A stretch of 64,000 nt of DNA from NCBI GenBank assembly GCA_026545765.1, contig CM048841.1, positions 101,637,352 through 101,701,351 on the forward strand, written 5' to 3'. How positions within the stretch are numbered: the first letter of the stretch is position 1; each line of letters begins with the position of its first letter. The position numbers were made by a program, and so were the translations under genes. This DNA comes from Plantago major. Taxonomy: Eukaryota > Streptophyta > Magnoliopsida > Lamiales > Plantaginaceae. Shown here piece after piece: positions 33,751-44,942 of the stretch. The notes under the pieces were generated by a model. The model ran no database searches and was not told the DNA's origin. It worked only from the letters and a program-made list of their open reading frames with translations.

Positions 33751-35982
33751 ATGGCTCCAGCTAGAAGACGTACTAGAAGGACAGCTCCAGTAATCCTTAG
33801 ATCAACAACTTCTGATGTTGGGCCCCGAAGTCAAGTTCGCAACCGCACCCCACGGGAAGCCAATCCTTCCACAGGAAATCGACGGATCAATGAACATGAT
33901 GATAGGGATGGCCTCGAAGCTTCTCTTTCCACTACGGAACGACGGACAAGACAGCAATGCCCTCCCAATCCACCAATTCCGACAACCGAAGACGCAATGA
34001 TTGTCATACCTCAGGTCACCGCCGACGGTCTACTGGCCGGATATAATGAAGCTGAAATTCAACTTTTGCAAGCCGCCCTGTTACTAAGGACCCGACCTCA
34101 ATTAGGGCCAGGCGTGAACCTTCCAGACAACTCTAACCACGCACCACGAAGAAGCGCTCCCGTATTGCCAATCCAGACTCAACCCCAAGTAACAACGGAT
34201 CATGTGGTGGAATCCCGAGGACCCCCGAATTCTCGAAATACCGATCGATCCGAAAGTCTCAGAGCCTCAAGCCATAGAGTCCCGGGAGACTTACGAAACA
34301 TGCTAAATCGCCGGGCTCGGAGTAATTTGCACTCGAGAAATAATCGAAGGACAGGTGGAGAGGAGAACAGGGGAGTCAACGAGAGAACACGTCGTGACCC
34401 AACTCCTCGAACCACCGCGCGAAGTTTGCAACGTCAAGATGACGGGAGAAGGGACCACGAAGAGCAATACGACGAGGAAAACGAAACTCTCAGCAGGTAC
34501 TGGGGCGACACTCCACCCCAAAACCATCCCCACCATGGACGATTCCATAATGAGAGAATACAGTCGCCCCCCAGGGTGACTAGGGATGATGATTATCGAG
34601 TCCACAGGAGGGGAATCCGAGATAGGGGAAGGGAACCTCATCGAAACCGAACCAGGTCAAGGTCCGCTGGGACTCATAGGAGGGACAGGCACATGGATGA
34701 AACCGAACGAATTAAAGAACAAGTTAGGATCCATGAAGCTGCCCTAGAATTGGAACGTTCAAAGCTGGAAACACTTACCCATGCAAGAGATATCGTAAAA
34801 TTTGGAAGGAGCCTGAATCCTCTTTGCCAAGCTATAAGGGACACCGAACTCCCTCCGGGGAGGAGTGCCCCGAGTTCTAAGGAAACATACGAGGGAATCA
34901 CATGCCCAATAGATCACCGAATTCGTTTTGAGGCATCTCTGGGATGCATGAGGGTGCCGGACAGCGTGAAGGCACAGTTATTTCCCAACACCCTCTACGG
35001 ACCCGCCATGACTTGGTGGAAGCACCTCCGGCCCAACACTATAACATCCTGGGATCAGATGATCGCCAAATTCACTCTGCGATTCGAGAACTTCCTCGAG
35101 ATGGCTCGTCCAGTCAGCTACCTAGCCGAAATTGTGCAAAAGGAACACGAAAGTTTGAGATCATTTGTCAAAAGGTTTGAACAAGCAGTTGTCCTCGTTG
35201 AGTCACACCCCATCAAAGATCGAGTATTCCACATGGGCGAGAACACCAATAATGCTTCATTCCGCTACACGATTGTTGATGCAGGAGTAACCACCGAACG
35301 AGAGTTGAATGAAGTAATCAAGAAATTCTTGAGCACACACGAAACCCTCGACAAAATGGTAGTAAGAGCCGAGGTCAAGAAGGCAAAACCAGCACCAGAT
35401 AACACAAAGTTGGGAAATCAACATTTCGAGCAAAATCGGAAAAGTGATAGAAGAGGAAGGGTTGAGGAAAGAAGAAGATCTCCCCGAAAGGGTTACATAA
35501 ACTACGCTGACCTGAAAGCCCCCAAGGAACAAATCTTGACCATCATGCAAAGTCAAGGCTTCCCGATCCAGTGGCCCCCCAAGCACAGGGAAACCAGGTT
35601 CACCAGGAACTCGAACGAGTACTGTCACTTCCACCAACAGACGGGACACTCAACCGGAAAATGCACGCACCTCAGGCAGGAAATCCAGAGGTTGATCGAA
35701 ATGGGATATTTGCAAGAATACGTCATGAGAAAGCCCGAGGGCACCAATCAACGCGAAGCCAGACAAAGGTACCAGTCCAATGAGCCGCGTGGTGCAAGGG
35801 ACCGGAGAAATGCATCTCCCCATCATTCTCCTCCCAGAGGGTCCAGCCCTGGGCATAACAGAAGTGAAAGGCCCGCTCCAGACAAGAGACGCTTGTTTAG
35901 CCCAAGAAGACAATCAATGTTACCCGGACCACCGAGCCCGAGAGGACGCCGGGAGGCTACGAGATCCCCAAGTCCGGCATAA
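33751..35982 (+). CDS. gag: Gag polyprotein of the Tat element
   Basis: This is the capsid/nucleocapsid precursor that packages the element RNA. I start at the ATG at 33751 (MAPARRRTRR), just after the primer site; the open frame extends upstream into the LTR without meaning. The product is 743 residues. The first 330 are basic and Arg/Ser-rich. A retrotransposon gag core follows from about residue 395 (LYGPAMTWWKHL, WDQMIAKFTLRF and SLRSFVKRFEQAV). A cysteine-histidine segment (YCHFHQQTGHSTGKCTHL) resembling a zinc knuckle comes near residue 630. The TAA at 35980-35982 is the only stop separating it from the protease frame, which continues in the same frame. Confidence 0.88.
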   Translation: MAPARRRTRRTAPVILRSTTSDVGPRSQVRNRTPREANPSTGNRRINEHDDRDGLEASLSTTERRTRQQCPPNPPIPTTEDAMIVIPQVTADGLLAGYNEAEIQLLQAALLLRTRPQLGPGVNLPDNSNHAPRRSAPVLPIQTQPQVTTDHVVESRGPPNSRNTDRSESLRASSHRVPGDLRNMLNRRARSNLHSRNNRRTGGEENRGVNERTRRDPTPRTTARSLQRQDDGRRDHEEQYDEENETLSRYWGDTPPQNHPHHGRFHNERIQSPPRVTRDDDYRVHRRGIRDRGREPHRNRTRSRSAGTHRRDRHMDETERIKEQVRIHEAALELERSKLETLTHARDIVKFGRSLNPLCQAIRDTELPPGRSAPSSKETYEGITCPIDHRIRFEASLGCMRVPDSVKAQLFPNTLYGPAMTWWKHLRPNTITSWDQMIAKFTLRFENFLEMARPVSYLAEIVQKEHESLRSFVKRFEQAVVLVESHPIKDRVFHMGENTNNASFRYTIVDAGVTTERELNEVIKKFLSTHETLDKMVVRAEVKKAKPAPDNTKLGNQHFEQNRKSDRRGRVEERRRSPRKGYINYADLKAPKEQILTIMQSQGFPIQWPPKHRETRFTRNSNEYCHFHQQTGHSTGKCTHLRQEIQRLIEMGYLQEYVMRKPEGTNQREARQRYQSNEPRGARDRRNASPHHSPPRGSSPGHNRSERPAPDKRRLFSPRRQSMLPGPPSPRGRREATRSPSPA

Positions 35983-36024
35983 GAGAACAGGAGGATAGCA
36001 TACGTCGAAACTCAACCAACTTAC

Positions 36025-36843
36025 GTGGATGATAACCCGGTCCGTTTTAGGAGAATACTTAGCATTGCCGGAGGACCTACCGGAGGAGACAGTAGGAATG
36101 CTAGGGAAGCCATGGCAAGATCACTGAGAAATTCGGATGAAAGATTCGTCAATATGGTGGCTCCCGGCACCAACATGATCACCTTCGACGAATCTGAAGC
36201 ACCCCCTCCATGCAAGGGAGAAGGATTGGTCCATGACCCGGATGTCCCCTTGGTGGTGGAAATGGACATAGCAGGTTATGAGATCACCAAGGTATTAATC
36301 GATACCGGTGCCTCCTCTAACATTCTCTTCATGAGCACTGTCCGAAAAATGGAAATGAGTTTAAGAGGATTGTTACCAGTGACAACAGACCTCGTTGGCT
36401 TTGGAGGAAACAGGATCAGGCCAAGAGGAATCCTGTATCTCTCAGTTTCCATGGGAAAAGCTCCACTCAGGATTACTCACCAAGTCCCTTTTGTTGTCAC
36501 CGAGGCAGGTTGCGAATACAACATAATTATGGGGAGACCAGCTCTAAATCAATTCAAAGTAGTGGTGTCAACCTTCCACCTAAGGATGAAGTTTCCCACC
36601 GCATCAGGCATCGGGTCCCTTAGTGGAGATCGGAGAAGAGCATGGGAATGCTACACTCTCTCTACTAGAAGGGCGTCGCGACCTTTTAGGAGTGAATACG
36701 ATATAAGGAGAGAAGAAGAGGACCGAAGAACAAAGAAACAGTGCCTCTTTATCCAACAAGAAAGCCGAAGGAAGAGGCGAGAAAGACCTCCCGGAAAAGG
36801 AATTAACTGGTTGAAAATGGGCGAAAAAAGGAAAATGGCATAA
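36025..36843 (+). CDS. Retroviral-type aspartic protease region of Pol
   Basis: This frame is in phase with gag, with one TAA between them. It contains the active-site motif LIDTGASSNILF (about residues 91-102) and the later NIIMGRPALNQF. These identify the aspartic protease that processes Gag-Pol. The stretch ahead includes ILSIAGGPTGGDS, typical of Tat-lineage Pol starts. The C-terminal 60 residues are very basic. At about 36820-36843 an A-rich run shifts the frame by one base and RT continues in the next frame. That may be decay rather than programmed frameshifting. Confidence 0.85.
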   Translation: MDDNPVRFRRILSIAGGPTGGDSRNAREAMARSLRNSDERFVNMVAPGTNMITFDESEAPPPCKGEGLVHDPDVPLVVEMDIAGYEITKVLIDTGASSNILFMSTVRKMEMSLRGLLPVTTDLVGFGGNRIRPRGILYLSVSMGKAPLRITHQVPFVVTEAGCEYNIIMGRPALNQFKVVVSTFHLRMKFPTASGIGSLSGDRRRAWECYTLSTRRASRPFRSEYDIRREEEDRRTKKQCLFIQQESRRKRRERPPGKGINWLKMGEKRKMA

Positions 36844-36941
36844 CGGCCAAGGAGTGCAAAGATAGAATCGATGAATATCAAGTCATTCCCCCTGAACCAC
36901 ATGGTGAAACGCCGACCAAAAGCTTCTTTCATGAGAACCGG

Positions 36942-39188
36942 ATGGTCCCCCATGAAGACATCTTAGAAATCCCAATTGAAGAAGGATACACCGAAAAAAT
37001 AGTGAAAATCGGCTCGGAAATGGACGCAGAAACAACCATCAAAATGATTGCCTTCTTAAGAAGGAATGCCGATGTTTTTGCCTGGGGAACTGAAGATCTG
37101 AGCGGTATAGATCCTCGAGTCATGGTACACGAACTCCGCGTTGATCCAAATGTCCGACCCATTCGACAAAAGAAGAGAGACCATGGTCCCATCCACAACA
37201 AGATCATCGCAGATGAGGTAGAACGACTACTCAAGGCAGGACACATTGAGGAGGTTCATTATTCTGATTGGATATGCAATGTGGTCCTAATCGAGAAAAG
37301 TCCGGGAAAATGGAGGATGTGCAATGATTTCACCAGTCTCAACCGTTTCTGCCCAAAGGATCCCTATCCCATGCCAAGAATTGATCAATTGGTAGACTCA
37401 ACTGCCGGGTGTGCACTGTTAAGTTTCATGGATGCTTTTCAAGGCTTCTATCAGATCAAGATGGCTAAGCATGATATCGAAAAAACCGCTTTTATCACCG
37501 CGGGAGGAGTTTACTGTTTCAAGGTCATGCCATTCGGCCTACGGAACGCTGGCGCCACCTACCAAAGATTGGTGAACCAAATGTTCAAAGAAGAGATTGG
37601 CAAATCAATGGAGGTTTATGTAGATGACATGCTGGTGAAAAGCAAGGAAACATCTGATCACATCCCCCACCTGGAAAGATGTTTTGCCATAGTAAGAAAA
37701 TACGGAATGAAACTCAATCCAGCTAAATGCACATTTGGAGTAGCCGGAGGAAAATTCTTGGGGTACATGGTGACACAGAGAGGGATCGAGGCAAACCCAG
37801 AAAAGATAAAAGCCATATTGGAGCTTCCACATCCAGAGAAACTCAGGGACGTTCAGAGACTCGTAGGAAAGGTTATTTCCCTTAGCCGCTTCATTTCCAG
37901 ATCAGCTGAAAAGAACCTCCCTTTTTTCAAAATCTTAAGGAAAACGGACAAGTTTGAATGGAACAATGAGTGCAAGGAGGCGCTTGAGAACTTGAAGCTC
38001 TACTTATCTTCCCCACCTCTACTGTCCAAACCAGAAGAAGGAGAGCTATTGTACATCTATCTCGCCATCACTCCTGAAGTAGTGAGTTCCGTCCTAGTGC
38101 GCATACAGAAAAACGAACACCTTCCGGTGTACTACCTAAGTAAAATATTGGGAACGGTGGAGAAAAACTACAAGGAAATAGAGAAGTATGCCTATTGTCT
38201 AGTAGATGCCTCCAGGAAACTCAAGCCATACTTCCGATCCCACAAGATAGTGGTCCTCACAAACCAGCCACTGAAACAAGTCTTAGGTGACGCCTCGAAG
38301 TCAGGAAGGTTGGCTAAATGGACGATTGAGTTAGGAGATCATACGATCGAGTACCAAGCTCCATCTGCCAAAAAAGCCCAGGTCCTAGCTGATTTCCTAG
38401 CCGAATATCCGGGAAACATGGAACCTCAAAAGGATAAAGATAAGCAAGCCCCCAGTGAAGCCCCGAAAGACATTTCACCAACAAGCCAGGTTTTGACATT
38501 AACAACAGAAGTGGCTGAATTGGATAAACAAATAAATCGGGAAGTCGATCCCGTGGCAGAATGGATTATCGCTGAAAAAGAAAGTCCTAGCTTACCTCCC
38601 CCACCAGAAGGAGAGCCGCCCGTGACTGCCCTAAAACATAAACCAACCCTACGAGTGGCTTTTACCCCAAAAGAACTCGGTCCGGAAGAAAAGGACATAT
38701 GGGAACTTTATGTGGGATTAACGGCCGCTCACGCGGGTGGAACGGGGTTATTACTGATCAGCCCGGAAAGAGCCCAGATGGAATATGCTATCCGCTTAAC
38801 ATTTCCAGTAACAAACAATGAAGCTGAATATGAGGCTCTGATAGCAGGAATGAAGATGGCCAAGTCAGTCATGGCCAAAAAACTCAAAGCTTACTCCGAC
38901 TCTCAGCTAGTCACGGAACAGTACTCGGGCAAATTTACGATGAAGAGTGCTTCAATGATCAAATATCTAAAGATAGTTAAAGAGTTAGAAAAAGCGTTCG
39001 ACATGTTTAGTCTGACCAAGATCAATCGAGCAAAAAACACTATTGCCGACGGACTATCAAAATGGGCTACGGCCTCCGGAGCTGTTGACACCCGTACGGT
39101 GGTCCTTATGACTGCCAATGAATCAGCCCTCACCGCCAACGAGGTCATAATGAACATCAGCGTCATATCTGCGACAACACTTGGATGA
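36942..39188 (+). CDS. pol: Reverse transcriptase, RNase H and second (archaeal-like) RNase H
   Basis: This stretch of Pol copies RNA to DNA and removes the RNA. RT motifs are WRMCNDFTSLNRFCPKD, LSFMDAFQGFYQI, VMPFGLRNAGATYQRL and the catalytic YVDDMLVKSK (about residues 226-235). A Gypsy RNase H follows. After a linker of about 100 residues comes a second RNase H-like domain, with VGLTAAHAGGTGLLL, VTNNEAEYEALIAG, AYSDSQLV and NTIADGLSKWA. This second domain is diagnostic of the Tat lineage. The first residue of the motif WELYVGL..., usually a catalytic Asp, is Gly here. The frame ends by a shift at about 39150-39188; the integrase follows in another frame. The true frame begins upstream, near 36840. 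Confidence 0.9.
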   Translation: MVPHEDILEIPIEEGYTEKIVKIGSEMDAETTIKMIAFLRRNADVFAWGTEDLSGIDPRVMVHELRVDPNVRPIRQKKRDHGPIHNKIIADEVERLLKAGHIEEVHYSDWICNVVLIEKSPGKWRMCNDFTSLNRFCPKDPYPMPRIDQLVDSTAGCALLSFMDAFQGFYQIKMAKHDIEKTAFITAGGVYCFKVMPFGLRNAGATYQRLVNQMFKEEIGKSMEVYVDDMLVKSKETSDHIPHLERCFAIVRKYGMKLNPAKCTFGVAGGKFLGYMVTQRGIEANPEKIKAILELPHPEKLRDVQRLVGKVISLSRFISRSAEKNLPFFKILRKTDKFEWNNECKEALENLKLYLSSPPLLSKPEEGELLYIYLAITPEVVSSVLVRIQKNEHLPVYYLSKILGTVEKNYKEIEKYAYCLVDASRKLKPYFRSHKIVVLTNQPLKQVLGDASKSGRLAKWTIELGDHTIEYQAPSAKKAQVLADFLAEYPGNMEPQKDKDKQAPSEAPKDISPTSQVLTLTTEVAELDKQINREVDPVAEWIIAEKESPSLPPPPEGEPPVTALKHKPTLRVAFTPKELGPEEKDIWELYVGLTAAHAGGTGLLLISPERAQMEYAIRLTFPVTNNEAEYEALIAGMKMAKSVMAKKLKAYSDSQLVTEQYSGKFTMKSASMIKYLKIVKELEKAFDMFSLTKINRAKNTIADGLSKWATASGAVDTRTVVLMTANESALTANEVIMNISVISATTLG

Positions 39189-40387
39189 GCGACATCGTGA
39201 ACTATCTACGGAACGGGATTCTACCCCGTGATTCAACTGAATCTAGAAGGGTCCAACGAAGATCCCAACGCTACTTCCTCTTTGGTACAGACCTGTATAT
39301 AAAGTCCTATGATGGAACTCACCTCCGATGCCTGGATCCGTCTGAGGCCAGTACAGTGATGAAGGAGATCCATTTAGGAAGTTGCGGAAACCATTCTGGA
39401 GGAAGAGCCTTGGCCCAGAAAATTCAGAGAAATGGCTATTATTGGTGCAATGCGAGAAGAAGCGGAAGATTCTCACGATCATGCTCTGAATGTCAAAGGT
39501 TCGCGAGAATCCCCCATCAGCCTACCATACCAATGATACCGTCAACTATTCCATGTCCATTCGATCTGTGGGGAATGGACATCGTAGGACCTTTTCCTGT
39601 AGGACCCGGCGGGAAAAAATTTCTCATTGTGGCCGTAGAATACTTCTCCAAATGGGTAGAAGCCGAGGCAACAGCCTCCATTTCAGAAAATAAGGTCATG
39701 GACTTCCTTTGGAAATTATCATGTTGATTCGGCCTACCACTAATACTAGTTGCAGACAATGGTCGACAGTTCTCCGGGTACAAACTCAAAGATTGGTGCG
39801 AAGAAATGGGGATCGAACAGCGTTTCACTTCCGTTGGATATCCCCAAGCCAACGGACAAACTGAGGTAACCAATCGTACCATCATCGACAATCTCCAGAA
39901 AAAGACCGAGACGCAAAGAAAGATTGGGTCGACGAATTGGAAGAATCTTGTGGGCTTACCGTACACGGCAAGAACGGCCACCAGAAACACGTTCGATTTA
40001 GTGTATGGATCCGGTCGTAATCCCATCCAAATCGCAATCAACACCTTCCGGATCAAGGGTATGTTCCTCGGACAACCACAACAAAAGAGTATACGACCTC
40101 AACATGCTCGAAACTAAAAAATACGGCTAGCTCAAACCTTAGGATACCAAGCTATCATGGCAAGGGCCTACAACAAACATGTGAAAAGCAGGGATCTCCA
40201 AATCGGGGACTTGGTGCTACGAAAGGTTGATATATTAAAACCAACTGGAAAACTCGAACCCAACTGGGAAGGTCCCTACAAAGTCACAAGGGAAAGTATC
40301 AATGGGAGCTACGCTTTGGAAAGTATGGACGGTAAACCACTCAAGCGTACTTGGAACGCCAAGAATCTGCAGAAGTATTACGCCTAG
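39160..40387 (+). pseudogene. Integrase of the Tat element, broken
   Basis: The zinc-binding N-terminus (HLGSCGNH, then CSECQRF) and catalytic core (WGMDIVGPFP, VADNGRQFSG and GYPQANGQTEV, giving D, D and E) are all readable in one frame from 39185. However, the codon at 39724-39726 is TGA where family members have Arg (CGA), before FGLPLIL. Frameshifts at about 39920-40120 scramble the region between the core and the C-terminal domain. The C-terminal domain is at 40157-40387 (DLVLRKV, GPYKV and ending NLQKYYA). The element therefore cannot integrate by itself. Confidence 0.88.
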
Positions 40388-40618
40388 ATCAATAGTATAG
40401 GATCTTTTTATATGTATCATCTTTTGGCTACCATGTAATACTAACTTTCGATTATAATGAAGTATTTATTTTTCTGTCAACTATTTGCAAGAACCGTACG
40501 CACCACTAAAGGCAGACATTATCTTAAAGTTCCTCGGACCCAAAGTGTCAGAGAAACTGCCTAAGAAACAAAGATGGAAGTCCGGGATGTTACTCCCCTA
40601 TGAGGAGTAAGAGCGTAC

Positions 40619-41140
40619 GGGATGTTATCCAAAGTGTCCCAAGGACTGAAAAAGTCCGACACTCACTCACTACGAGCCAAAGTCTCAAAGTGACGAAAGA
40701 CCCGAGACCCACAAAGTCCGGGATGTTATCCAAAGTGTCCCAACGACTGAAAAAGTCCGACACTCACTCACTACGAGCCAAAGTCTCAAAGTGACGAAAG
40801 ACCCGAGACCCACAAAGTCCGGGATGTTATCCAAAGTGTCCCAAGGACTGAAAAAAGTCCGACACTCACTCACTACGAGCCAAAGTCTCAAAGTGACGAA
40901 AGACCCGAGACCCACAAAGTTCGGGATGTTATCCAAAGTGTCCCAAGGACTGAAAAAGTCCGACACTCACTCACTACGAGCCAAAGTCTCAAAGTGACGA
41001 AAGACCCGAGACCCACAAAGTTCGGGATGTTATCCAAAGTGTCCCAAGGACTGAAAAAGTCCGACACTCACTCACTACGAGCCAAAGTCTCAAAGTGACG
41101 AAAGACCCAAGACCAACAAAGTCCGGGACAAAAAGTTCAA
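40619..41140. repeat. 101-bp tandem array in the 3' untranslated region of the Tat element
   Basis: The string GGGATGTTATCCAAAGTGTC begins units at 40619, 40720, 40821, 40923 and 41024. A degenerate sixth unit starts at 41125. The period is 101 (once 102, from one extra A). Units are almost identical and share GACACTCACTCACTACGAGC and AAAGTGACGAAAGACCC. The array lies between integrase and the antisense genes. Open frames through it on both strands arise only because the unit lacks stops. Confidence 0.95.
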
Positions 41141-41426
41141 CACTCATTTGCCACAAGGCAAAGCCTTGAGTAAAAGAGCCAGGATTCGTAAAAACCCGGG
41201 ACATAAAGTATCACCGACGCAAGAAGCAAAAACAAGCAGAGGAAAAATAACGGGAAAAGAGGCATTTCATTTCATCAAGTTAGCCCGGTCATTTAAAGAT
41301 CTACAAAAGTACATCCAAGTCCTAACAAAGATCCTAGAATGACCAGTGTTACAATATTTGCAAAAGAAGTCAAAAAATATGCTCTCCACAGGCCGGAGTA
41401 ACCCAAATACGGGAAATATAACCTAT

Positions 41427-44400
41427 TTAAACTCCCGGAAGAGGAGGATTTTCCTGTTCCCCGGCATTGCTATGATCAGCAGGACCACCCTCGCCCGAAT
41501 TACCACCTTCGGTAGTAAGAGGAACCGACTTCTCCACCCTTCTCCAAAATTTACTGGTTATAATCTTCCCTCCTTCAATCTCAATGTCGGCCTCGACTTG
41601 TTCATGATCCTTGATAGGACCGGGAATGTCAAGGAACCTGGCGTTATTACCCCTAAAATTCCTATGCTCAATGATCCCGGCCTCTATCACCTCTGGCAGC
41701 CAAGCCGGGTATACAGGAGCAGGAGTACTCTCCATATCCAACCAAGATGCCACGACGGGCCAAAATTCGTCTCCACCCATATCCTCGGGCTCTTTAAGCT
41801 TGGGATCGTCTACAGTAACTCCGTCGTGATTAGCTTGGATATCCAACCTATCATCCGTGACTTCAAAACCCTCATCCAACAAACCAAGAGATTGAAGCTG
41901 GCCAATACAATCAAAAAAGGCCTCCGTCCGAGTAGATCCGGCATCCATCCGGCTCAGAAAATAGTAGGCATCAGACCTCAAAAAGTCCGTCACGGCCTCC
42001 ATTCTGGTCGTTTTACACTTGGCCACCAAAGCTTCTGCCATTTTGCTCCGGGCCCGGGAGTGAAGCTCGAGCCCTTTATCGGCCCTTTTGGTAGCCATCT
42101 TCTCAGACTCAACGCTTCGCTCAAGTGCAGCCTTCTCGGCCTCTAACTTCTTCACCTTGGCCTCGGACTCCTCCAGCAATTTCTTGTATTTGGCAGAGCT
42201 ACCATCCGCCTCTCTCAAAGCCACAGCATGGGCCGACACCTACAAGAGACCGGAGTCAGTTCTAAAAATACAGGGCAAGAGACCGGAGTCAGTTCTCAAG
42301 CTAAGACAAACTCACTGTGTCAAAACACGTCCGGAACGCGGTCTCATGAGCCCGGAGGGCGGTCTCCAAACTCGCAGTCAACTCCGAATGAGAAAGAGCC
42401 CGCAACGCATTTGGATCCACTGGAACGACAAGGCTGGAACCAGTCTTTTGTCTCTTCGACGGCTCCTCGGGCTCCTTCCCCCTCCTCTTACCAGCGGCCC
42501 GGGTACTCTCCGCCAGCATTTTTTCACCTTGAGCACACTGCTACGTGTTAAAGGGATGGGGAAATGCGTGGACCCTCGAACCACCAATGGTGGTCGAATA
42601 ACCATGGCCACGGGAGGCTATTTTTGCAATAAATTTGTGCCCGATTACCTGCTCAGTGGGCTTGCTAGACCGGGAGCCCGAAACAGTTTGCGGATTGATA
42701 ATGTTCGCATGATTCACATCGGGCAATTTTTGGGGCCCGGGCTTGTATTGCGTTTTCTTAGACGTTCCTTGCCTCAGCTTCTCGAGCTCGGCGGCCTTCT
42801 CTTTGTTTCTCAGCTCCAGAATCCTCTTAGCGGACGACATTATCCAATACTCTGCATGAAGAAAATGAGTATCAGAAGTCCGACTCCCACTAACTTGGAA
42901 CATCGCGGAAACAGAGTAACGCTTACTTAAATCCTCTTTATTATTACAAAAAACGGGGTTAGGAGTTAGTTTGGCGAGCCACATATGTGGCTGGACCGCC
43001 ACACCATACGGATAAAAAAATGTGGGATCCCCCCCGTCTACCCCCAGCACGGCGGCCTCTTCATATTTAAGACCCGGATCGGTGTCATGATGAAGACTGG
43101 CCGAGCCCCGGGTCCCAATCAGGGGAAATACTTTTTCCGTCACCACCTGCTCTTCTCCAGTCAAAGTACGAATCACTTGCTCTTCAATAAACTCCAACGG
43201 CCTCAATGACTTCAACCACGCCGGGACCTTTTTTAGAGCCAGGGCCTGAAACTTGTCTCTCCGAAAATTCAGGGGCAGATTCCAATCACCGGATGGATGT
43301 TTTACATAGAAATATTTGGGCCACCATTTGTACCCATGTGAGGTCTCGTAGCCATCCAAAAATTTATACCTTCGACGGGCATTGAAATAGTAGAAAGGAA
43401 TCCCGGGACTAGCAGCAAGAGTGAAGGCCTCCAGCATTTTGTCATAACGAAACTCCTCGCCCTTTAGAGCCAAAATGACACCCATACACATAATAGTACC
43501 AAGGGCGTTCGGCAGAAGTTGTGTCGGGCACAGCTGGGTGAAACGGAAAAATTCCGCTATTGGGTCAATCATCGGAAGCCTCCACCCACATTTAAAAGCC
43601 CGTATATGAAAGGTCATGTAACCTCTGGGCGGATTATACAAAGTATCATTAGGTCCCGGGATGACTATCTCATAATCTTCCGGGACATCGTAAACCGCTC
43701 GGAGTTTGATGATGTCCCGAGGTTTCACGCTGGAAGTACAAGTAGGGATTAAGCCATCATCGTTTTGCTCAGCCTCGGGCCTTAGTCCCAAGATGGGTCC
43801 GGTTCTGTAAGTTTTCAACTCTTTGGCCGACATCCTCCTTGACGGTTTACTTGGCCGCTGAGTTACACCTTCAGCTACTACCACCAAAGCCCGACAAGGA
43901 TTAACACCTTGTGGCCCCTCCTCTCCATCTCCGGCCTCTTCATCAGAATCCATGATATTAATGTTTTCATTCCCGACACCGCTTGAATTAGCCCCTTCAC
44001 CAGATTTGCATCTTTCACCTGCCACACCTTCCTCATCCGATTCCGATCCCCAAGAATCCTCGGACGAGCTCACATCTGATGTGTCCGACGAAGACGAATC
44101 ACCACTAGACGAATCCTCCGAGGCAGCCGCCTCTGATTGAGCCTCGGGATCTGCCGGCGGGTCGCTCAGGCCGGTCCTACTCCTCATAGGGGGGTTCGAA
44201 TCAAAGGACAATGGTGACTCACTGCCTTCCCAAGAAGATTCCTCTATCAACGGAACGTGCGCCGTCTGCACAGTTGCGGATGAACTCCCGGCCTCAAAAT
44301 CAGGAACGGATCCGTCTGCATAAGGGGTAGCTCTAAAATTGTACCCGAGACTGGCGTACGAAAATAAAGGATATGGGTTCCTCGGATGAATAGGCCCCGG

Positions 44401-44610
44401 AGGAATAGCGGCCGTCGGACGAGGCTCGGGATCCACCTGCTCAATCCTCGCACCAGAAGATTCCACCAGTTCGACTTCAGATGGGGACGACGGTCCTTCA
44501 TCCACCTCAGAGCCTTGGTCTGAGTCCAGGTTAATTATGGGCGCCGGCTGTATAACTTCTTCACCCTCATTTGCAAAAAGATCACCCAAGTCGCTAGCAT
44601 GGTTCGACAT
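41427..44610 (-). CDS. Antisense three-exon gene of the Tat element (plant-transposon-protein type)
   Basis: On the minus strand, exon 1 is 44610-42649, exon 2 is 42537-42316 and exon 3 is 42239-41427. The introns (111 and 76 bases) start GTAATC and GTGAGT and end GTAGCAG and TTGTAG. All junctions are phase 0 and the joined frame of 998 residues has no stop. Residues 1-250 are acidic and Ser-rich. About 300-470 include YMTFHIRAFKCGWRLPMIDP and LPNALGTIMCMGV, resembling the putative gypsy-type plant transposon protein domain. Exon 2 is basic. Exon 3 starts with a coiled coil (LLEESEAKVKKLEAEKAALE). Function is unknown. The splice joins make a chance frame very unlikely. Confidence 0.78.
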
Positions 44611-44646
44611 ACCGATATAACGACGAAAAAGACCGAGATGGGGAGT

Positions 44647-44784
44647 CTACAGGAATGAAAGAAACGATTTAAATAAACCTAAGCCCCAACCTCGGTCCTC
44701 TACCCTATTTTTATCTACAGACCTACGGACCGACAAAAGAAATAAGGGCCGACAGAAATAAAACACCATAATAAAGAAGCTTAC
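44647..44784 (-). other. Probable 5'-UTR intron of the antisense gene
   Basis: On the minus strand AACAA|GTAAGC at 44784 and CATTCCTGTAG at 44647 make a 138-base intron. Removing it leaves a short leader before the ATG at 44610. Confidence 0.5.
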
Positions 44785-44934
44785 TTGTTTGAAGGAAATA
44801 GCAGCAGATCCCGGACTACACACAAGCTCGCGGGCACACTGAGGCTTCTCTCACAAGATGGACGACGGTCTCTTTATCTCTCTAGGTAAATTTTCGCGAA
44901 AGTAAAAAGTGCGAAAATGATGGGCAGTCGGCAG

Positions 44935-44942
44935 TATATATA
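44935..44942 (-). promoter_or_regulatory. TATA box of the 998-residue antisense gene
   Basis: TATATATA on the minus strand, in the context TTCTATATATACTGCC, lies about 325 bases before the ATG. That leaves room for the leader and its intron. Confidence 0.5.

Noticed and set aside
40600..41204. Open frames on both strands over the 101-bp array, and the thought of a CRISPR array
   Set aside because: Units are head-to-tail without spacers, and the unit simply lacks stops.
42844..42886. A 43-base intron in exon 1 of the antisense gene
   Set aside because: Too short for a plant intron, and removal creates a stop; the frame is open through it.
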